Source: Chryseobacterium sp. YIM B08800 (GTDB taxonomy: Bacteria; Bacteroidota; Bacteroidia; Flavobacteriales; Weeksellaceae). Taken from it: a DNA stretch of 64,000 nt. Shown in pieces: positions 1-6,941 of the stretch. A program made the position numbers and the translations under genes. Under the pieces are notes generated by a model. It made no database searches and was not told where the DNA came from. It saw nothing but the letters and a program-made list of their open reading frames with translations. Where the stretch lies: NCBI RefSeq assembly GCF_026163565.1, contig NZ_JAPDKN010000002.1:124001-188000 (forward strand), written 5' to 3'. The first letter of the stretch is position 1. Each line of letters opens with the position of its first letter.

Positions 1-364
1 CTTGATTTTGCCATTCTTCTCTAGAAATTCCTAGTCGTTCATTGTATGAAGAATAAACAGCATTTTCAAGATATCTTTTAAAGGCGTCCATTTTTAAATG
101 AATCGCTAAAACATATTCCTGACCTTCCTTTTTTCCCCAACCATTTCTATACATCATCCAAAGAAAATTAGGTTTTATCCAAGTCATTCTTTCCAGACTG
201 AATGCGCCACCAAAATATTGATTTTTTACAGCAAATTCACCTATTTCTTTTCGATACGACTGATAAACAACGATTTTTTCATCATCATATTGAGCCATGA
301 TGTGATGTCCTTCTTGAGGCCAATCTTGTAGTTGTTCTTTATATTTTTTTAATTTGATGTCCAT
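1..364 (-). CDS. DUF4291 family protein (3' end beyond window)
   Basis: The N-terminal 121 codons of a soluble protein are visible, starting at ATG 364-362. The stretch FGGAFSLERM-TWIKPNFLWMMYRNGWG is typical of the DUF4291 family (usually about 190 aa), whose function I do not know. The start codon overlaps the stop of the upstream PARG-like gene by one base (TAATG), so the two are probably translationally coupled. This places DUF4291 in the ADP-ribose cassette. Family assignment is by motif recognition; any role in ADP-ribose chemistry is inference from context. Confidence 0.8.
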   Translation of the reverse strand, partial: MDIKLKKYKEQLQDWPQEGHHIMAQYDDEKIVVYQSYRKEIGEFAVKNQYFGGAFSLERMTWIKPNFLWMMYRNGWGKKEGQEYVLAIHLKMDAFKRYLENAVYSSYNERLGISREEWQNQ

Positions 365-1593
365 TATATTTCTTCGAACGGCGTTATCATTTCCTCTTTT
401 TTCGAGAGAATCGCAAAAACCACTCTTTTAAATTTATTTTTATACTTTCCGTGAAGATGCTTTTTAAATAATTCTGCAATTTCTTTTGGATCATTTTTAA
501 AAACACCACATCCCCAAGCTCCTAAAATCAGGGTTTCATTTCCCTGATGTAAAGCCAAAGCCAACATTTTATCTGTTCTTACATCCATTGCGCCGAAAAT
601 CTCGTGAACTCTTTCTGGTTCCTGACGTTTTACAACACCTGCATTCACCGCCGGAGACGTAATAAAATTACATAAAACGGCTTTTGGTAACAATTCGCCT
701 TTATCTTTTCTGAAAACCGGAACTTTCGGGCTGTAAATCATCATATCGGTGTAGAAACAAGATTCCATTTCGCGATGAATTTTGTAATAATCCCAACCTT
801 TAAGCAAAGTCTCATATAATCCAGAAGTTCTTGCCAGACTTTCTTCCTGAGCTTCAGCTCCGTTGATGAAACCTCCTCCCGGATTTTTTGCTGATGCGAA
901 ATTCAGACACATGATCTTCTCCTGATCTTCCTCTTCAGCTAGTTTTAAAATTGCTTTTAAAGAACTGCATCTCCAGACTTCAAACTGAGTTTGAAAACCA
1001 GTTTCAGGAAGTTCATCTTTTGTCATTTCCGAAAGTTGTTCCGGCGAATATAAAATGGTTCCTTTTGTGGAAATTTCCAGTTCGTTTTCTATATTTATTT
1101 TTTCGTTGTGTTCGTTTATATAATATTTCTTGGCAAGGATTTCCAATGTATCTTTTGCCATTCCTTTATTTGTCATCGTTAGTTTTTTTATGTTTAGTAG
1201 TAAATTTTCTACATCCGCATTCGCAGGCTCTTTAAAATCTTTCCCCATAAATACTTTTGTCACTTTAATATTTCCTACAATTGCCTGATTAAAAGTATCC
1301 AATTCTTCCGAAGGAACCCATAATTCATTATGATTTTTGGCTCCGACATTTTGGGCAGGATATTTATTGATCTCTTCTTCCAACACTTCAAATTGGGTAA
1401 CAAAACCGAGATAATTTCCTCCTTCATCTCTGGCATTCCATTTTTCTGCAATCTCGGAAGCGTAATCTTCATTTAAAACGGGGTAGAAAATCGTTTGCCA
1501 TTCGAGTCTTGGAGGAAATTTTTTGAAATTGCTTTCAATAATTAAAATCATTTCTTTTTCTCCGACGGGTCTGTATAGTGTTTTTGTTTTCAT
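364..1593 (-). CDS. Fusion protein: crystallin-J1-like domain plus PARG-like TIGR02452 domain
   Basis: This 409-aa protein has two parts. Residues 1-120 (LYRPVGEKE, FPPRL, IFYPVLN) resemble the short family annotated as ADP-ribosylation/crystallin J1. Residues about 140-409 match the TIGR02452 (microbial PARG-like) family. The PARG signature GGG-x7-QEE is intact (GGG at 239-241, QEE at 249-251), so it may cleave ADP-ribose from proteins, nucleic acids or small molecules. The open frame extends upstream to a GTG at 1689, but that part runs through an intergenic repeat; the ATG at 1593 (MKTKTLYRPVG) fits the family start. The two domains usually occur as separate proteins. Followed by DUF4291 with a one-base overlap. 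Function is inferred from the motif. Confidence 0.8.
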   Translation of the reverse strand: MKTKTLYRPVGEKEMILIIESNFKKFPPRLEWQTIFYPVLNEDYASEIAEKWNARDEGGNYLGFVTQFEVLEEEINKYPAQNVGAKNHNELWVPSEELDTFNQAIVGNIKVTKVFMGKDFKEPANADVENLLLNIKKLTMTNKGMAKDTLEILAKKYYINEHNEKINIENELEISTKGTILYSPEQLSEMTKDELPETGFQTQFEVWRCSSLKAILKLAEEEDQEKIMCLNFASAKNPGGGFINGAEAQEESLARTSGLYETLLKGWDYYKIHREMESCFYTDMMIYSPKVPVFRKDKGELLPKAVLCNFITSPAVNAGVVKRQEPERVHEIFGAMDVRTDKMLALALHQGNETLILGAWGCGVFKNDPKEIAELFKKHLHGKYKNKFKRVVFAILSKKEEMITPFEEI

Positions 1594-1618
1594 GTTGTGT
1601 TTTTTTATTTTTAATTTT

Positions 1619-1694
1619 TTTAACGCAAAGTCCGCAAAGATTTTTTTTAAAACTTGATGTATATTTTTAAGTTCGCAAAGACGTTTCACTTAAC
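1619..1694. repeat. Intergenic GCAAAG repeat, copy A1
   Basis: The left part reads TTTAACGCAAAGTCCGCAAA and continues with G, A and a T-run; after about 20 bp it ends with GTTCGCAAAGACGTT. It is nearly identical at both ends to the copy at 25061-25133 and is related to 60887-61070. It sits just upstream of the PARG-like gene start. It looks like a dispersed intergenic repeat family rather than coding DNA; function is unknown. Confidence 0.7.
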
Positions 1695-1727
1695 TAAGAT
1701 CACAAATAGTTTTCACGAGATTTGATT

Positions 1728-2798
1728 TCAATCAATTCTTTTAAAATCCTTTGAATAAGGCGAGTAAGATCCAAAAACCTGATCAAATTTTACTTTTATA
1801 TTTTCAATTTTAAATGTCTCATCCAATTGATCTAAGCAGGTTACCACCAGATTTTTCTTTTGAGCAACAACATAAGCTTCATCTAGTTTCAGCGCATAAT
1901 TCAACAAATCATAATCTAGATCTCCGAAACGTAAATCCTTTTGAAACTCATTAAAAGTACAGGTTTCTTCTTCATTATTTTTCAGATTTAATGATTTTTC
2001 ATTGCTCATCCATCCGCTTCCGTGACGGGTTGAATAACTTCTGGTCACATAAAACATTTCAATATCTTCAATTTTTAGTAACTGACAGATTTCATACGCA
2101 TTTTTTGAAGTGGTATTTGCAAAAGTCACATTCGGAAAAACTCCATGATCCATATCCAATAAAATTCCCTGGCTTCCTTCAAAAATAAGATGTTCAAATG
2201 ATTTTAAATATTCATAACCTTCTATTTTCCAATCAATTTTATCGATAGCATCCAAAAAATCCTGTAATACATTTATAATTTCTTCATCTTCTTCAAAACC
2301 GTAATAATTAGCGATTCCTTTCAATTTTTCAATCAACATTGTTCTTGGAGCGATCAAATCAACGGCAAATAATTTAAACGGACTTTCATTTCTTTTCATT
2401 GTTGCACCCACTCCTTTTCCACAAGTTCCGTGTTCTAAGTTTTTGATATTTTTTCTGTTGTACAAAACATCAAAAGGTGTTGTCACTTTCGCCAACGGAT
2501 GAATATACAATTCTATATTTCCATTTTTTTGAATTAATTCTTCCCTTTCATTGAATAAAAATGTCGGATGAATCGTGCAATGTTCTGTAAAATACGAAGG
2601 CAAACCACGCAGCGCACCACTTGCAAAGCTGGAATGAATGTGTTTTTTATCATCAATCATCACCGTATGCGCCGCTTGTTGACCTCCTGAAAACCGAATA
2701 ACTACAGACTCAGGATGTTGCTGAGCCAGAAAATCGGTGGTAATGCCTTTGCCTTCATCCCCAAATCCTAAGCCTATAATTATTTGTGCTGTTTTCAT
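1728..2798 (-). CDS. Short adenylosuccinate synthetase (PurA) paralog
   Basis: This 356-aa protein is about 70 residues shorter than PurA (about 430 aa). Retained PurA features are GFGDEGKG near the N-terminus (catalytic Asp 14), a histidine in GGQQAAHT, and FEGSQGILLDMDHG with its glutamine. Two substrate loops are changed. The aspartate-binding region that reads GRRRRTGW in PurA is replaced by KDLRFGD, and the guanine-specificity motif TKLD reads TCLD. It therefore belongs to the PurA superfamily but may use a different nucleotide or amino donor, as phage PurZ does. It starts 3 bp after the VWA stop, within an ADP-ribose gene cluster. It is unlikely to be the cell's main purine enzyme; that is inference. 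Confidence 0.75.
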   Translation of the reverse strand: MKTAQIIIGLGFGDEGKGITTDFLAQQHPESVVIRFSGGQQAAHTVMIDDKKHIHSSFASGALRGLPSYFTEHCTIHPTFLFNEREELIQKNGNIELYIHPLAKVTTPFDVLYNRKNIKNLEHGTCGKGVGATMKRNESPFKLFAVDLIAPRTMLIEKLKGIANYYGFEEDEEIINVLQDFLDAIDKIDWKIEGYEYLKSFEHLIFEGSQGILLDMDHGVFPNVTFANTTSKNAYEICQLLKIEDIEMFYVTRSYSTRHGSGWMSNEKSLNLKNNEEETCTFNEFQKDLRFGDLDYDLLNYALKLDEAYVVAQKKNLVVTCLDQLDETFKIENIKVKFDQVFGSYSPYSKDFKRID

Positions 2799-2801
2799 TT
2801 C

Positions 2802-3656
2802 TTAATACATTTGAATATTATCTAACCCTAAATTCTCTATTGTTTTCGTAAAACGATCTTTAAATTTACTGCAAACTACATCTTTAATCACCTTTGGAAC
2901 ATCTCTGTAATCTTCAATAGACAAACAGTTTTGCCCCAATAGATCTTTCCAGCCTTTGTCTGCATCGACAGCCTGTCCGGAATGTAAAACGCTGATGTGA
3001 AAAACTTCATATTTCTTCTGAGCTTCCGCCAACAGTTCCGTGTGTTTGAAAGTTTGCTGACCCGTTCCCATAATCTCTCTGATCGCAGAAGCAGGAAGTG
3101 TTTTCAGGCAAGGTTCGTCACCAACAGTAAACAATAATCCTTTTTGATTTCTCTTTTCAAAGGCATCCGTTCTTGTATGAAAAGCCGCAAAATACCAAGC
3201 CAATAAATAACTTTCTCCTGCATTTCCTCCACCTCCGGACTCGATGTAAGTTCTTGTTAACCACATATCAAGCTCTTCATCTCCCGATTCAAACTGACCG
3301 ACCTGTAAAGGATAACCGTCGCATTCATGATCTCCGATTCCTAAGAATAAAAGTGCCGGATCGGGAACTCCACCCTGAATAATTCCACCCATTAATTTTG
3401 GGAGACCTTCTTTAATCAAATCATAAGGAATATGTCCCATACTTCCTGTCACATCAAGCCCTAAAATAATAGGAACTGAATTCGGATGAACCGCAGAATC
3501 TCTCGATTCTCTGAAGGAAATACCATGTGGATTCATAGATTCATGTGCTTTTCTTTTTGCATTCTGCGTGAAAATCTCACTTGCAGATTTTGATGCATAT
3601 CCTGCTTTCTTTGCTCTGTCAAAACGAGCGTCCATGTCATATCTTGTACTTCCCAT
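2802..3656 (-). CDS. VWA-like metal-binding protein
   Basis: This 284-aa soluble protein has no signal peptide. A MIDAS-like motif DVTGSM follows a hydrophobic strand (VPIILGL) near residue 70, which is the hallmark of von Willebrand A domains. Later conserved-looking segments are LGIGDHECDGYPLQ, SGGGGNAGES and FTVGDEPC. The N-terminal 60 residues are charged and probably helical. It is packed between a 111-aa helical protein (3 bp upstream) and the PurA paralog (3 bp downstream), so the three probably make one transcript. VWA proteins usually assemble with partners through a bound divalent ion; the partner is probably one of the neighbours. The exact function is unknown. Confidence 0.75.
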   Translation of the reverse strand: MGSTRYDMDARFDRAKKAGYASKSASEIFTQNAKRKAHESMNPHGISFRESRDSAVHPNSVPIILGLDVTGSMGHIPYDLIKEGLPKLMGGIIQGGVPDPALLFLGIGDHECDGYPLQVGQFESGDEELDMWLTRTYIESGGGGNAGESYLLAWYFAAFHTRTDAFEKRNQKGLLFTVGDEPCLKTLPASAIREIMGTGQQTFKHTELLAEAQKKYEVFHISVLHSGQAVDADKGWKDLLGQNCLSIEDYRDVPKVIKDVVCSKFKDRFTKTIENLGLDNIQMY

Positions 3657-3659
3657 AAC

Positions 3660-3995
3660 TTAAAATTTTTTGCCAAATAAATATTCGAATCTTGTTCTTG
3701 TTAATTCTAATTGAATATTTAAATTTCTGATGATTAATGATAATTCTATGTCTCTCTGAACGAATGCTTCCGGCTGAAAATCAGCGAATGTTAAACTGTT
3801 TTTGTCTAAAGGACTGATGTCGATCAAGCCTTCCTGTTCTCTTCCCACTCTTTTGATTTTCAGTTCGATATCTTCTACTCTCCGCCTGTAAATCAGCTCT
3901 GCATCTTCTCCGATAATTCGGGCACGGTCTTCTCTTATCTGGTCATTATTTCTTTGCAATGACTCGATGAATCTGGGTTTTAAGTCTTCTTCCAT
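3660..3995 (-). CDS. Small charged helical protein next to VWA gene
   Basis: I do not recognise this 111-aa protein. It is rich in Glu, Arg and Lys with regular hydrophobic spacing (residues 1-55 and 75-105), suggesting two long helices or a coiled coil. There is no signal or membrane segment. Its stop lies 3 bp before the VWA start, so it is probably co-expressed with the VWA protein and may be its partner. The ATG at 3995 is the only sensible start. The gap to the dioxygenase gene upstream is 67 bp and includes a weak hairpin (AAAACT-GCAT-AGTTTT). Confidence 0.6.
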   Translation of the reverse strand: MEEDLKPRFIESLQRNNDQIREDRARIIGEDAELIYRRRVEDIELKIKRVGREQEGLIDISPLDKNSLTFADFQPEAFVQRDIELSLIIRNLNIQLELTRTRFEYLFGKKF

Positions 3996-4062
3996 AATTT
4001 ATTTTTTGTGTTGTTTTTACACTAATTAAAAACTGCATAGTTTTACTTTAATTCTTTTCGAA

Positions 4063-4611
4063 TTATTTTTTAGAATACATTACATCTGTTCTCAAAACGT
4101 ACTTTAAACCACTGATTAAAGTTTTTCCTTCATGTCTTAAAGGATGATAAAAAACCAATGCAGAACCATTTATCGGAGCAACAGTGAATAAATTTTCGAA
4201 TTCTGTTTCTCCACCATCAAAATCGTCATTCAGATAAATCAAAAAAGTGTAAAAACTTTTCTCATTTTCATTTCTGATGTAGCTTCCGTCTCTATGCATT
4301 TTGAATCTCTGTCCTGAAGAATATTTATAAATTCTGAACATTTCATTAAAATCCAAAACTTGATAATCTTCATGAGTCTGAGGAAGAAATTCCACTGCTT
4401 TTTGAAAAAGATTTTCAGCCAAATCATTATCAAAAATCATCAGTCGGTCATTATTTCTAACTCCTTTGCTCATCATTTGTCGACCTCCCATCTTTATTTT
4501 CGCTTCTTCAAAGACTTTATCTTTGGTCAATTCAATATAATGATCACATTCTTGATCAGTCAGAAAATTCTCAATTATGAAAATTTGCGGATGTAATTCT
4601 GTCTTTTTCAT
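4063..4611 (-). CDS. 2-oxoglutarate/Fe(II) dioxygenase, prolyl-4-hydroxylase type
   Basis: This 182-aa cytoplasmic enzyme spans one double-stranded beta-helix domain. The iron ligands are visible as His106-x-Asp108 (KMHRDGSY) and His160 (LRHEG), and Lys170 ten residues later fits the 2-oxoglutarate carboxylate ligand. The strand TFLIYLNDDFDGGETEF is typical of the family. It should hydroxylate a protein, peptide or nucleotide substrate with 2-oxoglutarate and oxygen. It starts 30 bp after the NADAR gene and is probably transcribed with it. The substrate is unknown; a link with ADP-ribose metabolism rests on position only. Confidence 0.82.
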   Translation of the reverse strand: MKKTELHPQIFIIENFLTDQECDHYIELTKDKVFEEAKIKMGGRQMMSKGVRNNDRLMIFDNDLAENLFQKAVEFLPQTHEDYQVLDFNEMFRIYKYSSGQRFKMHRDGSYIRNENEKSFYTFLIYLNDDFDGGETEFENLFTVAPINGSALVFYHPLRHEGKTLISGLKYVLRTDVMYSKK

Positions 4612-4641
4612 GATTAATATTTTGTGTTTGGTTTTGTGTTT

Positions 4642-5184
4642 TTATCCTCTTAATTCGTCTCTGACTTCCATTAAAGCAAATCCTAATAAATTTTCACCAT
4701 TCCATTGTTGTGGATTTTCCGCTTTTGGATCCGTTTCCAGCATTCCGATTCCCCAAATTGTATCGTAAGGACTTGCTTCTACTAAAATTTTATCGCTTGT
4801 TGAAAGTAAAAATTGCTTAAACTTTTCATTTTGAGAAAATTTCAGAAAATTTCCTTGTTTTACGATTTCATATTTATGATCGTCCCAAATTTTCGGATTA
4901 AAATTTTTGACTTTTCTGCCTAAACTTTTTGCCTGATTTGGAGTTTCTGCTTTTAAAATTTTCTCTAAAATTTCATCATCATTAAATAATTTCGCTTTTC
5001 CAGCCATCATATAATGTTCAGCCGTTTTATAACGGATTTCATTTTCCTGAAACTCAAAAGGAAACCATTGACTGAAACATGCTTTTGTAATTTCATCTTT
5101 CACTGTATGTCCCCAAAAGAATAGAAAGTCTAGCTTTTCTTTTCTCTGAAATTTTTCAACTATATTCTGTAATGTGTATTTCAT
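4642..5184 (-). CDS. NADAR (YbiA/DUF1768) family ADP-ribose enzyme
   Basis: This 180-aa protein matches the YbiA/NADAR fold: FFWGH near the start, FSQWFPFEF, YKTAEHYMMAGKA, KVKNFNPKIWDDHKY, and W-GIGM near the C-terminus. NADAR proteins act on ADP-ribose derivatives. E. coli YbiA affects swarming and riboflavin-intermediate breakdown, and DarT-linked NADARs remove ADP-ribose from guanine in DNA. The frame extends 7 codons further upstream, but the ATG at 5184 fits better because the -7 promoter element lies at 5203-5210. No DarT-like toxin is visible next to it. The gene is followed by the dioxygenase and preceded by nrtR, with which it shares its promoter region sequence. Confidence 0.85.
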   Translation of the reverse strand: MKYTLQNIVEKFQRKEKLDFLFFWGHTVKDEITKACFSQWFPFEFQENEIRYKTAEHYMMAGKAKLFNDDEILEKILKAETPNQAKSLGRKVKNFNPKIWDDHKYEIVKQGNFLKFSQNEKFKQFLLSTSDKILVEASPYDTIWGIGMLETDPKAENPQQWNGENLLGFALMEVRDELRG

Positions 5185-5186
5185 GA

Positions 5187-5211
5187 TTGCGTTATTATTA
5201 CACAAATGTAA
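5187..5211 (-). promoter_or_regulatory. NADAR leader element shared with nrtR (possible NrtR operator)
   Basis: The plus-strand 25-mer here matches 6127-6151 upstream of nrtR at 22 of 25 bases. On the minus strand it contains the -7 box TACATTTG and an inverted repeat TTACA-TTTG-TGTAA that overlaps it. Conservation beyond the promoter box suggests an operator; that is inference. Confidence 0.55.
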
Positions 5212-5234
5212 AAGATTATGGTTTTATCTTCCAA
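5203..5234 (-). promoter_or_regulatory. Bacteroidota promoter of the NADAR gene
   Basis: On the minus strand there is TTG (5234-5232), 21 nt, then TACATTTG (5210-5203), matching the Bacteroidota -33/-7 pattern TTG-N19-21-TAnnTTTG. The start codon follows about 19 nt later. Confidence 0.65.
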
Positions 5235-5324
5235 ATTTATTTGTGTTTATTTTACGCTAATTAATTTAATTGATTGATTTTCAAGTATAAAAATATTTTA
5301 ACGATAATTCGTTGCGATGAAGAA

Positions 5325-5418
5325 TTGCCACAAATGCACGAATAATTTTGTTAATTATTTTTGATTTTAAAAGTTATCAAGTTGATTTAAAGACAAAAAA
5401 TTCGTGAATTAGTGGCAA
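5325..5418. repeat. Imperfect inverted repeat between nrtR and NADAR (family B)
   Basis: The left arm TTGCCACAAATGCACGAAT (5325-5343) pairs with ATTCGTGAATTAGTGGCAA (5400-5418) at 17 of 19 positions across a 56-bp AT-rich middle. It ends 5 bp from the nrtR stop, so it may act as an RNA hairpin at the 3' end of the nrtR mRNA. Similar elements lie at 9638-9848 and 50950-51017. Confidence 0.65.
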
Positions 5419-5422
5419 AAAA

Positions 5423-6118
5423 CTATTTGATTTCAAAATAAAAACCTTCTTCTTCAAGCTCTTTATATTTTTCCTGATTGAAAGTAAATAATTTTCCTGG
5501 TCTTCCGCTGCCTTCTTTTTTTAACGTATTTGTATCATTTAACAATCCGTAACTCATGATTTTCTTACGGAAATTTCGGCGGTCGATTTCTTTTCCGATA
5601 ATCGTTTTGTATAAATTTTCAAGATCAGAAAAAGCAAATTCATCATTCAAAAGATTGAAGCCAATCGGTTGATATTGAATTTTTGTACGAAGTCTTTTTA
5701 ATGCTATATCAATAATCGTTTGATGATCGAAAGCCAATTTCGGAAGTTGATTGACACTGAACCATTGTGCATCTTCAGCATCAGAATCGGCAAACAGCTC
5801 GTGATAAGAAGGATTCACCAGACCTAAATAAGCCACTGAAACCACTCTATTTCTAGGATCCCGACCAACATTACCAAAAGTATAGAGTTGTTCTAAAAAA
5901 TCGGGTTTTATACCCGCTTCTTCTTGTAATTCTCTTTTTACAGCATCATCGAGATTTTCATCATCTAAAACTAATCCTCCGGGAAGCGCCCAGCCACCTT
6001 TGAATGGTTCAATATTTCTTTTAATTAAAAGAATCTGAAGATCTTTTTTATCAAAATATCCGAAAATAACTGCGTCTACAGCAACTTTTATATCCTGTAA
6101 TTTTTTAGGAGAATCCAT
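5423..6118 (-). CDS. nrtR: NrtR-type Nudix transcriptional regulator
   Basis: This 231-aa protein has an N-terminal Nudix domain (residues about 10-140) and a C-terminal winged helix (about 150-231, RRNFRKKIMSYGLL, KEGSGRPGKLF). This architecture defines the NrtR family, which senses ADP-ribose or related compounds and usually represses NAD genes. The Nudix box is intact (GGLVLDD-E-x7-REL-QEEAGI), so unlike many NrtR proteins it may still hydrolyse its ligand. It lies next to the NADAR gene and shares a 25-nt upstream element with it, which suggests autoregulation plus control of the cassette. Some Bacteroidota members of this family regulate sugar genes instead, so the ligand is not certain. 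Confidence 0.82.
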   Translation of the reverse strand: MDSPKKLQDIKVAVDAVIFGYFDKKDLQILLIKRNIEPFKGGWALPGGLVLDDENLDDAVKRELQEEAGIKPDFLEQLYTFGNVGRDPRNRVVSVAYLGLVNPSYHELFADSDAEDAQWFSVNQLPKLAFDHQTIIDIALKRLRTKIQYQPIGFNLLNDEFAFSDLENLYKTIIGKEIDRRNFRKKIMSYGLLNDTNTLKKEGSGRPGKLFTFNQEKYKELEEEGFYFEIK

Positions 6119-6126
6119 AATTTAAT

Positions 6127-6151
6127 TTGCGTTATGAGTACACAAAAGTAA
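6127..6151 (-). promoter_or_regulatory. nrtR leader element shared with NADAR (possible NrtR operator)
   Basis: This is the partner of 5187-5211 (22 of 25 bases). On the minus strand it contains TACTTTTG and the dyad TAC-TTTTGT-GTA. It lies 9 bp upstream of the start codon. Confidence 0.55.
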
Positions 6152-6173
6152 CAATTAGAAATTTCATTTTCAA
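6143..6173 (-). promoter_or_regulatory. Bacteroidota promoter of nrtR
   Basis: TTG at 6173-6171, a 20-nt spacer, then TACTTTTG at 6150-6143 on the minus strand. This is a full match to TTG-N19-21-TAnnTTTG. Confidence 0.65.
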
Positions 6174-6241
6174 GATTAAAATAATAATTTTTCGAATTCT
6201 ATTTTTTGTTACATTTATAATCAACTTAAAACTAAACAATT

Positions 6242-6877
6242 ATGAAAAATTTATTCTTTGCAGCCTGTACTGCTCTTCTGTTTATCGCTTGTGATAAAGC
6301 AAAAATCGATGTAAAAACTTCAACCGGAGCAGATTCTATCGCCAATGAAGAGTGGAAACCGGTAGATTCTGCAACGGCAAACAAAGCATGGATGGAATTT
6401 GCCACTCCCGGAGATATGCAGAAAATGCTAGCAAAATCTGACGGGGTTTGGTCCGGAGAAAATACGATGTGGATGGAAGACGGTGGAAAACCCATGACAA
6501 GCACCTCAATTACGACCAACAAAATGATTTTTGACGGAAGGTATCAAACCAGCGAACACACAGGGAATTTTATGGGAATGCCTTTTGAAGGAATGAGCAT
6601 TACAGGTTATGACAATGCCAAAAAGAAATTTGTAAGCACCTGGATCGACAATATGGGAACCGGATTGATGACCATGGAAGGAGACTGGGATGCATCCAAA
6701 AAATCAATTGAATTTAAAGGAAAAATGACTGATCCTACCAGACCCGGAAAAGACTGCAATATGAGAGAAGTCTATACTTATGTAGATGATACTCATCAAA
6801 CATTAGAAATGTACGGTCCTGATTCTAAAACAGGCAAAGAGTACAAAACAATGGAAATAAAATATACGAAAAAATAA
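6242..6877 (+). CDS. DUF1579 family lipoprotein
   Basis: This 211-aa protein has a lipoprotein signal (MKNLFFAACTALLFIAC, lipobox FIAC with Cys17), so it should be anchored to an envelope membrane. From residue 50 onward it matches DUF1579: GVWSGENTMW, FDGRYQTSEHTGNFMGMPFEG, GYDNAKKKFVSTWIDNMGTG and a closing METKYTKK-like strand. The domain is a small beta barrel of unknown function. It is divergent from nrtR and ends at a rho-independent terminator. There is no visible link to the ADP-ribose cassette. Confidence 0.85.
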   Translation: MKNLFFAACTALLFIACDKAKIDVKTSTGADSIANEEWKPVDSATANKAWMEFATPGDMQKMLAKSDGVWSGENTMWMEDGGKPMTSTSITTNKMIFDGRYQTSEHTGNFMGMPFEGMSITGYDNAKKKFVSTWIDNMGTGLMTMEGDWDASKKSIEFKGKMTDPTRPGKDCNMREVYTYVDDTHQTLEMYGPDSKTGKEYKTMEIKYTKK

Positions 6878-6882
6878 AGTCT

Positions 6883-6911
6883 AAACCGTTTCAACTGAAG
6901 CGGTTTTTTTG
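6883..6911 (+). terminator. Terminator after DUF1579 gene
   Basis: AAACCGTTTC-AACT-GAAGCGGTTT forms a 10-bp stem with one G-U pair, followed by a T-run. Confidence 0.8.
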
Positions 6912-6941
6912 TACATTCAAAATTCTTAAAAAAAGGTTTGA

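Noticed and set aside
951..1235. A 94-codon plus-strand frame inside the PARG-like gene
   Set aside because: It is an antisense shadow of a gene with an intact PARG signature; its hydrophobic look comes from the Lys/Glu codons of the real gene.
1..6118. The ADP-ribose cassette as a DarT-DarG or DarT-NADAR toxin-antitoxin system
   Set aside because: No DarT-like ADP-ribosyltransferase or macro domain is visible in the window, so a toxin-antitoxin label is not supported, though the left edge is open.
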